A DNA stretch of 64,000 nt from Thermomonas fusca DSM 15424 (GCF_000423885.1 NZ_AUIV01000005.1:1-64000), one strand, 5' to 3'; positions 16,344 to 25,290 are shown, counted from the first letter of the stretch. Translations and numbers: made by a program. Notes: generated from the sequence alone by a model not told the origin.

Positions 16344-18422
16344 TCAGGCGTCCAGCGCGGCCAGCAAGGCCAGCTGCGCCGAGAACGGCTGCTCGCCGGG
16401 CGCCGGCAGGCGACGTTCGTAGCAGCCGTCGGCGCGCAGTTCCCAGGCGTTCTGGTTGTCGGCCAGGTAGTTGAGCAGGCCTTCGCGCTGCACCCGTGCG
16501 GCGACGCCGGGGTCCAGCAGCGGGAAGGCGGTCTCCACCCGCCGCAGCAGGTTGCGCTCCAGCCAGTCGGCCGACGAGCAGTACAGCTCCGGCGTGTCGT
16601 TGTTGCCGAACCACCAGATCCGGTGGTGTTCCAGGAAACGCCCCACCACCGAGCGCACCCGGATGCTGTCGGAAATCCCGGGGATGCCCGGTCGCACCGC
16701 GCAGGCGCCGCGCACGATCAGGTCGATCTCCACCCCGGCCTGCGACGCCCTGTACAGCGCGCGCACCACTTCCGGTTCGTTGAGCGCGTTCATCTTGGCG
16801 ACGATCCGTCCCGGCCGGCCGGCGCGCGCATGCGCGGCCTCGCGCGCGATCCGCTGCAGCACCCCCGGGTGCAGGGTGAAGGGCGATTGCAGCAGGCGCG
16901 ACAGGGTCAGCGGCGCGGCCAGGCCCGACAGCTGCTGGAAGATCAGGTGCACGTCGTTGCCGATGTCCGGATGCGCGGTCAGCAGGCCGAAGTCGGTGTA
17001 GGCGCGTGCGGTGCCGCTGTGGTAGTTGCCGGTGCCCAGGTGCACGTAGCGGCGCAGCGCGCTGCCCTCGCGGCGCACGACCAGCAGCATCTTGGCGTGG
17101 GTCTTGTAGCCCACCACCCCGTACACCACCTGCACGCCGGCATCCTGCAGGCGGTCGGCCAGGCGCAGGTTGGCTTCCTCGTCGAAGCGCGCGCGCAGCT
17201 CCACCACCACGGTCACGTCCTTGCCGTTGCGCGCCGCCTGGATCAGGTGCTCGACGATCGCCGACTCCTTGCCGGTGCGGTACAGGGTCTGCTTGATCGC
17301 CAGCACGTCCGGGTCTTCGGCGGCCTGGCGGATCAGCTCCAGCACCGGGGTGAAACTGTCGAAGGGATGGTGCAGCAGCACATCGCCCTGGCGGATCAGC
17401 TCGAACATTGCGTCCATGTCGCGCGGCAGCCGCGGCTGGAACGGGCGGTACTTCAGGTCCGGCCGCTGCACCATGTCGTAGACCTGCACCACCCGGTTGA
17501 GATTGACCGGGCCATTGATCTTGTAGACCGCGCTTTCCGACAGTTCGAAATTGGCCAGCAGGCTGTCCACCACCGGTTGCGGGCAGCGCTCGTCGATCTC
17601 CAGCCGCACCGCGCGCAGGTAGCCGCGGCCCAGCAGTTCGTCGCGCAGCGCCAGCGCGAGGTTGTCCATGTCGTCTTCATCGACGATCAGTTCGGAATTG
17701 CGGGTCACCCGGAACTGGTGCGCGCCGGTGACCATCATCCCCGGGAACAGCTCATGCACGAACGCGGACAGCACCTCGCTCAGGAACACGAAGTCGTGGA
17801 AGGCATCGCCATCGCCGTCGGCATCGGGCAGGCGGATGATCCGAGGCAGCGAGCGCGGCGCGCGCACCACCGCAAGATGGCCCTCGCGACCGAAGGCGTC
17901 GCGGCCTTCCAGCTGCACCACCACGTTGAGCGACTTGTTGAGGATCTTGGGGAACGGATGCGCCGGGTCCAGGCCGAGCGGAGACAGCACCGGCATGATC
18001 TCTTCCTGGAAATGCGCGCGCAGCCAGCTGGCCTGTTCCGCCGTCCATTGCTCGCGCTGCAGCAGGCGGATGCCCTGCTCGGCCAGCGCCGGCCGCAGCT
18101 CCTCGTAGAAGCAGCGGTACTGCGCATCGACCAGCGCCGCCGCGCGTTCGTGGATGCGCTCCAGCAGCACCGCCGGCGCCAGCCCGTCCATGCCCGCGGG
18201 CAGGTTCAGTTCCACCGCGTGGCGCACCGCGCCGCCGCGGATCTCGAAGAATTCGTCGAGGTTGGTGCAGGAGATGCACAGGTAGCGCAGCCGCTCCAGC
18301 AGCGGCACCGACGGGTCCTGCGCCTGCGCCAGCACGCGAAAGTTGAAATCGAGCTGGCCCAGTTCGCGATTGGCGTACAGCGACGGGTCGTGCAGCGACG
18401 GCAGGCTGGAATCGGTGGTCAT
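16344..18422 (-). CDS. ppk1: polyphosphate kinase 1
   Basis: 692 residues, the normal Ppk1 size. It reversibly polymerises ATP gamma-phosphate into polyphosphate. Domains in order: N domain (RELGQLDFNFRVL ... LDEFFEIRGG), head domain, and C1/C2 phospholipase-D-like domains with the autophosphorylated His in VGYKTHAKMLLVVRR and the second His in VHLGTGNYHSGTAR. The start ATG at 18422 overlaps the phoR stop by 4 bases (ATGA), so the kinase gene is translationally coupled to the phosphate sensor. A frame extending to 19031 lies inside phoR and is ignored. Confidence 0.96.
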   Translation of the reverse strand: MTTDSSLPSLHDPSLYANRELGQLDFNFRVLAQAQDPSVPLLERLRYLCISCTNLDEFFEIRGGAVRHAVELNLPAGMDGLAPAVLLERIHERAAALVDAQYRCFYEELRPALAEQGIRLLQREQWTAEQASWLRAHFQEEIMPVLSPLGLDPAHPFPKILNKSLNVVVQLEGRDAFGREGHLAVVRAPRSLPRIIRLPDADGDGDAFHDFVFLSEVLSAFVHELFPGMMVTGAHQFRVTRNSELIVDEDDMDNLALALRDELLGRGYLRAVRLEIDERCPQPVVDSLLANFELSESAVYKINGPVNLNRVVQVYDMVQRPDLKYRPFQPRLPRDMDAMFELIRQGDVLLHHPFDSFTPVLELIRQAAEDPDVLAIKQTLYRTGKESAIVEHLIQAARNGKDVTVVVELRARFDEEANLRLADRLQDAGVQVVYGVVGYKTHAKMLLVVRREGSALRRYVHLGTGNYHSGTARAYTDFGLLTAHPDIGNDVHLIFQQLSGLAAPLTLSRLLQSPFTLHPGVLQRIAREAAHARAGRPGRIVAKMNALNEPEVVRALYRASQAGVEIDLIVRGACAVRPGIPGISDSIRVRSVVGRFLEHHRIWWFGNNDTPELYCSSADWLERNLLRRVETAFPLLDPGVAARVQREGLLNYLADNQNAWELRADGCYERRLPAPGEQPFSAQLALLAALDA

Positions 18423-19756
18423 GTCGGATGGATAGCCGATGAGTCGTGGTCGAGGCTGCGGTCGAGCACGCGCTCGGGGCCGAAGCGACAGGAGAAGGTA
18501 CTGCCGATGCCGACTTCGCTGTCGATGCGCAGCTGGGCTTCGTGCAGGCCCAGCACGTGCTTGACGATGGCAAGGCCAAGGCCGGTGCCGCCGGATTCTC
18601 GCGAACGGCTGGTGGAGACGCGGTAGAAGCGCTCGGTCAGCCGCGGCAGGTGCGCGGCCGGGATGCCGTAGCCGGAATCGCGCACCGACAGCAGCGCGCC
18701 GCCGTCGGCTTCGCGGCTCAGGCGGATGCTGATGCCACCGCCGTCGGGGGTGTAGCGCACCGCGTTGCTGACCAGGTTGCCGAAGGCGCTGTGCAGTTCC
18801 TTCGACGCACCGCGCAGGTCCACCTGCGCCAGGTCCTCGACCTGCACGCGATGGCGACCGCCGCTCAGCGCCTCGGCTTCGCGGCGCAGGCTGGCCAGCA
18901 TCGGCGCCATTGCCACGTGTTCCTCCGGCAGCTGGTCGCGCGCCTCCAGCCGCGACAGCGTCAGCAGGTCCTCCACCAGCCGGGTCATCCGCTGCGACTG
19001 CCGGCGCATTTCCGCCAGCAGCGCCGCCCATTCCGGGTTGTCATCGGTGTCGAGCATTTCCAGATAGCCGTGGATCACCGTCAACGGCGTGCGCAGTTCA
19101 TGCGAGACGTTGGCGACGAAGTCGCGGCGCATGTGTTCCAGCCGCAGCAGCTTGCTGACGTCGCGCGCCAGCAGCAGCCACAGCTCGTCGGAATAGGGCA
19201 GCAGGCGCAGGCTCAGGCGCCGGCCCGGATCGACCGGCGAGGCCACGTCCTCCATTGGCTCGGCGTTGCGCCCGGCCGCCAGCCATTGCGCCATCGGCAG
19301 CGGCTGCAGCGCCTGCGCCACAGGCGCGTTGTGGTGCTGCGGGTAGTGCAGGCCCAGCAGCGGCGTGGCCGCCTCGTTGAACCACAGCACGCGCTGGCTG
19401 TTGCGTTCCACCAGCACCACCGCGTCGGGCAGCGCCGCGGCTACCGCGCGATACGCGCGCAGCATCGTCAGCAGCCGGCGCTTGCGCATGCGCATTTCGG
19501 TCTGGCCGCGGAACAGCAGGGCGTCCAGCGAATTCCAGGCGCCGCTGCCGCCGACTGGTTCCGGCCGCTGGCGCGCCTCCAACCGCTGCAGCACCCGGTG
19601 CAGCCGCCAGTAATGCCAGCCCACCACGCCCAGCGCGGTGATCGCCAGCGCCGGCCACGGATGTCCCAGCAGCAGGCCCAGGCCCAGCCCGGCAAGCAGC
19701 ACCAGGGCGAGTTGTCCCAGCGTGCGGAACCAGGCTTGGCGGGCGTCGGGCGACAT
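18419..19756 (-). CDS. phoR: phosphate regulon sensor kinase PhoR
   Basis: 445 residues from the ATG at 19756; the open frame upstream is not protein-like. Two adjacent N-terminal membrane helices (LALVLLAGLGLGLLLG, PALAITALGVVGWHYW), a cytoplasmic PAS domain (AVAAALPDAVVLVERNSQRVLWFNEAA), phosphoacceptor His219 in ANVSHELRTPLTVIHG, then NLVSNAVRY, RDSGYGIP and GGTGLGLAIVKHVL. The short periplasmic part and PAS domain are typical of PhoR, which senses via the Pst transporter rather than directly. It follows phoB by 111 bp, a gap holding a small hairpin, and overlaps ppk1 by 4 bases. Confidence 0.95.
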   Translation of the reverse strand: MSPDARQAWFRTLGQLALVLLAGLGLGLLLGHPWPALAITALGVVGWHYWRLHRVLQRLEARQRPEPVGGSGAWNSLDALLFRGQTEMRMRKRRLLTMLRAYRAVAAALPDAVVLVERNSQRVLWFNEAATPLLGLHYPQHHNAPVAQALQPLPMAQWLAAGRNAEPMEDVASPVDPGRRLSLRLLPYSDELWLLLARDVSKLLRLEHMRRDFVANVSHELRTPLTVIHGYLEMLDTDDNPEWAALLAEMRRQSQRMTRLVEDLLTLSRLEARDQLPEEHVAMAPMLASLRREAEALSGGRHRVQVEDLAQVDLRGASKELHSAFGNLVSNAVRYTPDGGGISIRLSREADGGALLSVRDSGYGIPAAHLPRLTERFYRVSTSRSRESGGTGLGLAIVKHVLGLHEAQLRIDSEVGIGSTFSCRFGPERVLDRSLDHDSSAIHPT

Positions 19757-19778
19757 CGGGCAAGTATCCGTGTTTGCC

Positions 19779-19798
19779 CCCCGGCCTGCTTGCCGGGG
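19779..19798. repeat. small hairpin between phoB and phoR
   Basis: CCCCGGC (19779-19785) pairs with GCCGGGG (19792-19798) around CTGCTT. It lies in the 111-bp gap between two co-directional genes. It could reduce read-through or set the phoB/phoR ratio, but the stem is only 7 bp. Confidence 0.5.
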
Positions 19799-19867
19799 AG
19801 GCGGGAAGTGGGCGACGGCGCGTGGCGTCGCTGCGTGTGCCGCGGGCGCGCAGCGCACGAAGCAGAT

Positions 19868-20569
19868 TCAGGCCGAGGCGGAGAACCGGTAGCCGGCGCC
19901 GCGCACGGTCTGCACCATCGCGTCCAGCAGATGCGGTTCCAGGGTCTTGCGCAGGCGGCGGATGTGCACGTCGACGGTGCGCTCCTCCACGTACACGCTG
20001 CCGCCCCAGACATGGTCCAGCAGCTGGGTGCGCGAATACACGCGCTCGGCGTGGGTCATGAAGAAGTGCAGCAGGCGGTACTCGGTGGGACCCATCTGGA
20101 TCGGGTGCGAGGCGCCGTCGAGGTCGGCGAACACCCGGTGCGCCGCGCCGTCGATGCGCAGCGCGCCGACCTGCACGCTGCCGTCGTCGTCGTCGTCGCG
20201 CGAGCGTCGCAGCACCGCGCGGATGCGCGCCAGCAGCTCGCGCGCGGAGAACGGCTTGACCACGTAATCGTCGACGCCCGCCTCCAGCCCGCCGACGCGG
20301 TCGTTTTCCTCGCCGCGCGCGGTCAGCATGATGATCGGGATGTCGCGGGTCAGCGCATCGCGACGCCAGCGCCGGGCCAGTTCCAGGCCGCTGGTGCCGG
20401 GCAGCATCCAGTCCAGCAGGATCAGGTCGGGCACGCGCTCGGCGATGCGCTCCTGCGCCTCGCGGGCGTCGGCGGCCAGCAGCGGCGCGTAGTCGCCCTT
20501 GCGCAGGGCGTAGGCCAGCATGTCGCGGATCGCGGGTTCGTCTTCGACAATCAGGATGTGCTTTTGCAT
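19868..20569 (-). CDS. phoB: phosphate regulon response regulator PhoB
   Basis: 233 residues from the ATG at 20569 (MQKHILIVEDEPAIRDML). Receiver with acidic pair in VEDE, phosphoacceptor Asp53 (LILLDWMLPG), Thr in LTARGEE and Lys in YVVKPFS. The C-terminal winged helix has MGPTEYRLLHFFMTH, RTQLLDHVWG and VDVHIRRLRKTL, all PhoB-like. It activates phosphate-starvation genes by binding Pho boxes. A candidate Pho box lies 56-73 bp upstream, consistent with autoregulation. Confidence 0.95.
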   Translation of the reverse strand: MQKHILIVEDEPAIRDMLAYALRKGDYAPLLAADAREAQERIAERVPDLILLDWMLPGTSGLELARRWRRDALTRDIPIIMLTARGEENDRVGGLEAGVDDYVVKPFSARELLARIRAVLRRSRDDDDDGSVQVGALRIDGAAHRVFADLDGASHPIQMGPTEYRLLHFFMTHAERVYSRTQLLDHVWGGSVYVEERTVDVHIRRLRKTLEPHLLDAMVQTVRGAGYRFSASA

Positions 20570-20624
20570 GTCGTCCGATGGTCGCGCCGCGGAGGGGCGC
20601 ACCCCATCATTACACGACGGTTTG

Positions 20625-20642
20625 GTGACAGTTTCGTGACCC
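20625..20642 (-). promoter_or_regulatory. candidate Pho box upstream of phoB
   Basis: On the minus strand GGGTCAC, GAAA, CTGTCAC forms two direct 7-mers 11 bp apart, matching the CTGTCAT-N4-CTGTCAT layout of PhoB sites (second half 6/7, first half 4/7). It lies 56-73 bp before the phoB ATG, where an activator site would sit. Confidence 0.6.
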
Positions 20643-20644
20643 TG

Positions 20645-22276
20645 TCACCTGCCGCTGCGCACCCCGAAACCCAGCCGCCCGCCGCTGGCTTCGTCGTCGC
20701 GCACGCCCTGCCGGCGCAGCTCCAGCACGGTCGGGGTGATCGCGGCGATGCGCGCGTCGATGCGGGCGCGGGCGTAGTAGTCCAGATCGTCGCGCTTCTT
20801 CAGGTTGTTGAGCTGCACCAGCGCCTGCTCGGGGCGGCCGGACAGGTAGGCGGCCTCGGCCCAGGCCTCGCCCGCGCGCACCGGCTCGCCGGCGATCTCG
20901 TTGGCGCGCGCATAGGCCTGCTGGAACGGCAGGTCGTCGCCGGCACCGCCCAGCAGCGGGCGCAGCACCGCCACCGCGCGGATGCCCGCCTCGCGGGTAT
21001 TGCGCTCGCCCAGCAACCGCGCATAGCCCAGCGCCAGCGCGCGGTGGGTGGGCATGCGCGCCAGCAGCGCCTCGAAGCGGCGGTCGGCGTCCTGGGCGTG
21101 GCCGGTGCGGGCCTCGGATTCGCCCAGCGCGATCTGCAGCCACAGGTTGTCCGGCCGCGCCTGCGCCAGTGGGGCCAGCTCCTGCAGGGCCTGCGCATGC
21201 TGCCCGGCCTGCTGGTGGGCGAACGCCAGTCCGTAGCGGCGCGCCTCGTCCAGCGGCGCCTTGGCGCGCATCTGCTGGTATTCGCGGATCGCCTGCGCCG
21301 GCGTCGGCGCGCTGAGCACGCGCAGGCGCTCGCGCGCCCAGTCGAAATCGCCGGTGCTGCCCTGGCCCTGGCGGCTGCGCGCGCCGGTGGCGATGCGCAG
21401 GCCCGGCGGCAGCAGCGGGTTGTTGCTGGGCCCGGTCGCAGCGGTATTGGCCAGCGTCGGCTCCAGCTTGGCGGCGCGTTCGCGCGCCTCGCTGATCCGC
21501 GACAGGGTCAATGGATGGGTCTGCAGGTAGCCGGGCACGGCGCTGCGCTCGTCGCCCTGGTTCATCCGCACCACCGATTGCAGGGTCTGGAAGAAGTCCG
21601 CCATCGCTTCCGGGTCGTAGCCGGCGTGGGCGAGGGTGCGGATGCCGATGCGGTCGGCCTCGGCCTCGTTGTCGCGGGTGTAGTTGATCTGGCGCTGCTG
21701 CAGCACGCCCAGGCCGGTCATCAGCGCGGCCGAAGTGGCGTCGCCGCTGGAGTTGCCCCCCGCCTGCTGGGCGGCCACGATCGCGCCCAGCGTGGCCAGC
21801 AGGATCGGCAGGCTTTCGCGCTGGGCTTTCTCGGCGCCACGCAGCACGTGCTGCTGGGTGACGTGGGAAATCTCGTGCGCCAGCACGCCGGCTACCTGGT
21901 CCTCGCTGTCCGCCGCCAGCACCAGGCCCGCGTTCATGCCGATGTAGCCGCCGAGGGTGGCGAAAGCGTTGATCTGGCGGTCGCGCAGCATGAAGAAGGT
22001 GAAGCTCTGTTGCGGCCGGTCGCTGGCGCCGGACAGGCGCTGGCCGACGTCGTCCAGCCAGCCGTCCAGCAGCGGATCGTCCAGCACGTAGCCGGCGTGG
22101 CGCAGCTGCGCCAGCACCATCGCGCCGTACTCGGCCTGGCGGGCGGGCGAGAGCATGCTGCCGGCGGATGAGCCGATGTCCGGCAGGCCGCGGTCCTGGG
22201 CGATGGCCGCGGCGGTGCCGGTGGCCAGCAGACAGGCGAGCAGGGCGGTGGACAGGCGGCGCGGGGAAGGAGTCAT
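20645..22276 (-). CDS. bepA: M48 family periplasmic metalloprotease with TPR region (BepA-like)
   Basis: 543 residues from the ATG at 22276, giving a signal peptide (RRLSTALLACLLATGTAAAIAQ). M48 zinc site HEISH with the third ligand in NEAEADRIG, preceded by NAFATLGGYIGMNAGLVLAA. The C-terminal half is alpha-helical and TPR-like. BepA (YfgC) helps assemble or degrade outer-membrane proteins such as LptD. Its minus-strand stop lies only 3 bp from the candidate Pho box of phoB, so phoB may also receive read-through from it. It is divergent from grxC. Confidence 0.9.
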   Translation of the reverse strand: MTPSPRRLSTALLACLLATGTAAAIAQDRGLPDIGSSAGSMLSPARQAEYGAMVLAQLRHAGYVLDDPLLDGWLDDVGQRLSGASDRPQQSFTFFMLRDRQINAFATLGGYIGMNAGLVLAADSEDQVAGVLAHEISHVTQQHVLRGAEKAQRESLPILLATLGAIVAAQQAGGNSSGDATSAALMTGLGVLQQRQINYTRDNEAEADRIGIRTLAHAGYDPEAMADFFQTLQSVVRMNQGDERSAVPGYLQTHPLTLSRISEARERAAKLEPTLANTAATGPSNNPLLPPGLRIATGARSRQGQGSTGDFDWARERLRVLSAPTPAQAIREYQQMRAKAPLDEARRYGLAFAHQQAGQHAQALQELAPLAQARPDNLWLQIALGESEARTGHAQDADRRFEALLARMPTHRALALGYARLLGERNTREAGIRAVAVLRPLLGGAGDDLPFQQAYARANEIAGEPVRAGEAWAEAAYLSGRPEQALVQLNNLKKRDDLDYYARARIDARIAAITPTVLELRRQGVRDDEASGGRLGFGVRSGR

Positions 22277-22392
22277 GCGGACAGGATGCGGGCTGGGCGA
22301 AGGCGGGGCGTGAATGGGGCTTGAGCGGCTGGAAAACCAGCGCGGCGGCCCCATATTCGACCAGATTCCCGCCCACAGGTTCAGGAGATCCC

Positions 22393-22671
22393 ATGAGTGC
22401 CGCAGAGACCCCCGCCATCACCATCTACAGCACGGCGGTCTGCCCGTACTGCGTGATGGCCAAGAACTTCCTCAAGAGCAAAGGCCGCGAGTGGACCGAG
22501 GTCCGCATCGACACCGACCCGGCCGAGCGCGAAAAGATGGTGGCGCTGACCCGGCGCACCAGCGTGCCGCAGATTTTCGTCGGCGACGTCCACGTCGGCG
22601 GCTACGACGACATGATGGCGCTGCACCGCGAAGGCAAGCTGGAGCCGCTGCTCGAGGGCAAGCCCGCATGA
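22393..22671 (+). CDS. grxC: glutaredoxin 3
   Basis: 92-residue dithiol glutaredoxin with active site CPYC (Cys17, Cys20), TSVPQIFVGDVHVGGYDDM (cis-Pro and glutathione-binding GG-D motif) typical of GrxC. It reduces disulfides with glutathione in the cytoplasm. Ribosome site AGGAG at 22383-22387. The stop overlaps the next start by ATGA, so the pair is one operon. Confidence 0.95.
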   Translation: MSAAETPAITIYSTAVCPYCVMAKNFLKSKGREWTEVRIDTDPAEREKMVALTRRTSVPQIFVGDVHVGGYDDMMALHREGKLEPLLEGKPA

Positions 22672-23054
22672 GCGACGCCGACGACCGGATCAAGCAGTTC
22701 ACCGAATTCCGCCAGCGCATGAACAAGCGCATCCTGGACGAACCCAACCAGGTGGTGCGGCGCTTCTTCGCGCTGGATACCCAGACCTACCAGCCCGGCG
22801 CGCTGGACGTGAAGACCAAGGAGTTGATGGGGCTGACCGCCTCGATGGTGCTGCGCTGCGACGACTGCATCAGCTACCACGTGGCCCAGTGCAAGGACGC
22901 CGGCGTCACCCGCGAGGAGATGTTCGAGGCGTTTTCTGTCGGGCTGGTGGTGGGCGGCTCCATCGTCATCCCGCACCTGCGCCGCGCCGTGGATTTCCTG
23001 GACCGGCTGGAACAGGGGGAGGCCGAAGCGCCGGCCACCCACGACCATGGTTGA
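22668..23054 (+). CDS. carboxymuconolactone decarboxylase / AhpD-like family protein
   Basis: 128-residue all-helical CMD-family protein. The motif RCDDCISYHVAQ carries Cys64, Cys67 and His71, the redox arrangement used by AhpD-type peroxidase reductants; the upstream KTKELMGL is also family-typical. Being translationally coupled to glutaredoxin (ATGA overlap) supports a thiol-redox role rather than decarboxylation. The C-terminus ends in a histidine-containing THDHG tail. The exact substrate is unknown. Confidence 0.85.
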   Translation: MSDADDRIKQFTEFRQRMNKRILDEPNQVVRRFFALDTQTYQPGALDVKTKELMGLTASMVLRCDDCISYHVAQCKDAGVTREEMFEAFSVGLVVGGSIVIPHLRRAVDFLDRLEQGEAEAPATHDHG

Positions 23055-23163
23055 AGACCGGCGGACATACGCCGTCGCACGGCATCTGCGATAATCGCGG
23101 GCTATCTGCCCCCACCCACGGCATCGCGCGGCGCGCGGTGCCGGCCTGTCTGGAAACTGGAAA

Positions 23164-24168
23164 ATGACAACGATCACGGTCATCCGCGGCGACGGCATCG
23201 GCCCGGAAATCATGGACGCCACCCTGCACGTGCTGGACGCGATGCAGCTGGGCCTTTCGTACGAGTACGCGGATGCCGGCATGGTCGCGCTGGAGAAGCA
23301 TGGCGACCTGCTGCCGGTGGCGACCATGGATTCGATCCGCAAGAACAAGATCGCGCTGAAGTCGCCGCTGACCACCCCGGTGGGCGGCGGGTTCTCCTCG
23401 ATCAACGTCGAGCTGCGCAAGCGCTTCGACCTGTACGCCAACGTGCGCCCGGCCAAGTGCTTCCCGAACACCAAGTCGCGCTTCAGTGGCGGCGTCGACC
23501 TGATCACCGTGCGCGAGAACACCGAGGGTGCCTACATCGGCGAGGGCCAGAGCGTTTCCGAGGACGGCGAGACCGCGGTGCTGACCCAGAAGGTCACCCG
23601 CAAGGGCTCCGAGCGCATCGTCCGCTACGCCTTCGAGCTGGCCCGCAAGACCGGCCGCAAGAAGGTCACCATCGTGCACAAGGCCAACATCCTGAAGTCC
23701 ACCTCGGGCCTGTTCCTGAAGACCGCGCGCGAAGTGGCCCAGCAGTACCCCGACATCGAGTGCAACGAGATGATCGTGGACAACACCTGCATGCAGCTGG
23801 TGATGAAGCCGGAACAGTTCGACATCATCTGCACCACCAACCTGTTCGGCGACATCATTTCCGACCTCTGCGCCGGCCTGGTCGGCGGCTTGGGCCTGGC
23901 GCCCGGCGCCAACATCGGTACCGACGTGGCGATCTTCGAAGCCGTGCACGGCTCCGCCCCGGACATCGCCGGCAAGGGCGTCGCCAATCCGTGCGCGCTG
24001 CTGCTGGGCGCGGCGCAGATGCTCGACCACCTGGCCAAGCCGGATCAGGCCGCCCGCCTGCGCGAAGCCATCATCGCCACCCTGGAAGCCAAGGATTCGC
24101 TGACCCCGGACCTGGGCGGCGAGGGCACCACGATGTCGTTCGCCAAGGCGATCGCGTCACGCCTGTAA
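23164..24168 (+). CDS. isocitrate dehydrogenase, probably NAD-dependent
   Basis: 334 residues, shorter than the 416-residue E. coli NADP enzyme and like the NAD-dependent, IPMDH-related class. Nucleotide-site start VIRGDGIGPEIM, substrate loop LKSPLTTPVGGGFSSINVELRK (Ser and Asn for isocitrate), Arg-containing NVRPAKCFPNTKSRF, RENTEGAYIGEG, metal Asp in NLFGDIISDLCAGLVGGLG, and EAVHGSAPDIAGKGVANP. It oxidises isocitrate to 2-oxoglutarate in the TCA cycle. Cofactor preference is inferred from the family. A strong terminator follows. Confidence 0.9.
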   Translation: MTTITVIRGDGIGPEIMDATLHVLDAMQLGLSYEYADAGMVALEKHGDLLPVATMDSIRKNKIALKSPLTTPVGGGFSSINVELRKRFDLYANVRPAKCFPNTKSRFSGGVDLITVRENTEGAYIGEGQSVSEDGETAVLTQKVTRKGSERIVRYAFELARKTGRKKVTIVHKANILKSTSGLFLKTAREVAQQYPDIECNEMIVDNTCMQLVMKPEQFDIICTTNLFGDIISDLCAGLVGGLGLAPGANIGTDVAIFEAVHGSAPDIAGKGVANPCALLLGAAQMLDHLAKPDQAARLREAIIATLEAKDSLTPDLGGEGTTMSFAKAIASRL

Positions 24169-24209
24169 GCGATCCATCGCGCGCCGGCGCCAATGCCGGC
24201 ATCGCAACG

Positions 24210-24237
24210 AAAAAGGGCACCCTGCGGTGCCCTTTTT
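24210..24237. terminator. bidirectional terminator between idh and yccA-like gene
   Basis: AAAAAGGGCACC (24210-24221) pairs with GGTGCCCTTTTT (24226-24237) around CTGC. It has A and T tracts on both sides, between two convergent genes. Confidence 0.92.
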
Positions 24238-24259
24238 CATGTCCGGCAATGATCGGCAA

Positions 24260-25027
24260 TCAGTTGCGCGACTGCAGCTTGCTGAGCAGGCGCAACAGTT
24301 CCAGATACAGCCACACCAGCGTCACCAGCAGGCCGAACGCGGCGTACCACTCCATGTACTTCGGCGCGCCATGTTCCACGCCCTGTTCGATGAAGTCGAA
24401 GTCCAGCACCAGGTTCAGCGCGGCAATCACCACCACGAAGCCGGAAAACGCGATGCCGATCAGGCTGCTGTCGTGGATGAAGCTCATGCCCTTGAAGCCG
24501 AACAGGCCCAGTCCGATCTGGACGAGGTAGAGCAGGGCGATGCCGCCGGTGGCCGCCACCACGCCGAGCTTGAAGTTCTCGGTCGCCTTGATCAGGCCGC
24601 TGCGATAGGCCAGCAGCAGCGCGGCCAGGGTGCCGAAGGTCAGGCCCACCGCCTGCATCACGATGCCCGGGAAGCGCAGTTCGAACATCGCCGACACCGC
24701 ACCGAGGAACAGCCCTTCCAGCACCGCGTAGGCGGGGGCGGTATAGGGCGACCAGGTCTTCTTGAAGATCGTCACCAGCGCGACGATGAAGCCGCCGATC
24801 GCGCCGCCCCAGACGTAGGGCATCACCGCGCCCGGGTTGCCGGCGGCCATCGCGGCGGAGAACTGCGCCCAAGTGAACAGCGCGCCGGCCAGCGTCAGCA
24901 CCAGCAGGATGGCGGTCTTGTTGACCGCGCCGTTGAGCGTCATCGCCCCCGCGTCGCCCTGCACCAGGGTGCCGCTGCCGAGGTCGAGGAAGGTGTTGTC
25001 CTTGAGTGCGGGATTGCCGCTGCGCAT
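24260..25027 (-). CDS. Bax inhibitor-1 / YccA family membrane protein
   Basis: 255 residues with seven hydrophobic segments, from AILLVLTLAGALFTWAQF to AAFGLLVTLVWLYLELLRLL. The motif GLFLGAVSAMFE and the overall pattern match the BI-1 (UPF0005) family, whose E. coli member YccA interacts with FtsH; YetJ relatives are calcium leak channels. The ATG at 25027 has AGGA nine bases upstream; a second ATG at 25036 has no proper spacing. It converges with idh. Confidence 0.9.
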   Translation of the reverse strand: MRSGNPALKDNTFLDLGSGTLVQGDAGAMTLNGAVNKTAILLVLTLAGALFTWAQFSAAMAAGNPGAVMPYVWGGAIGGFIVALVTIFKKTWSPYTAPAYAVLEGLFLGAVSAMFELRFPGIVMQAVGLTFGTLAALLLAYRSGLIKATENFKLGVVAATGGIALLYLVQIGLGLFGFKGMSFIHDSSLIGIAFSGFVVVIAALNLVLDFDFIEQGVEHGAPKYMEWYAAFGLLVTLVWLYLELLRLLSKLQSRN

Positions 25028-25091
25028 GGGGATCATCCTGTGCTTGGTCGGCTGCTGCCGGGATGCGGCGAGGATAACAGCCGTTGCAGGA

Positions 25092-25176
25092 TGGTGCGAA
25101 AGGCGGGACTCGAACCCGCACGCCTTGCGGCACTGGAACCTAAATCCAGGGCGTCTACCAATTCCGCCACTTTCGC
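25092..25176 (-). tRNA. tRNA-Leu (anticodon TAG)
   Basis: 85 nt including encoded CCA. Acceptor GCGAAAG/CTTTCGC, a long variable arm and anticodon loop TTTAGGT. A terminator at 25257-25283 separates it from tRNA-Lys upstream. A -10-like TACAAT lies just ahead (25190-25185) without a clear -35, so it may have its own weak promoter. Confidence 0.95.
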
Positions 25177-25256
25177 GCGCCGGCATTGTAGCGGCGCCGG
25201 CTGGCACCGCGGGCGAACCGCCGGTTCGAATCCGCGCTGGCGCGTCGGGCAAAAGA

Positions 25257-25283
25257 AAACGCCCGGCTTGTGGCCGGGCGTTT
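25257..25283 (-). terminator. terminator between tRNA-Lys and tRNA-Leu
   Basis: AAACGCCCGGC and GCCGGGCGTTT (25257-25267 and 25273-25283) with a 5-nt loop; on the minus strand the stem is followed by TCTTTT. It probably ends most of the Pro-Arg-His-Lys tRNA transcript. Confidence 0.8.
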
Positions 25284-25290
25284 CGGGGTT

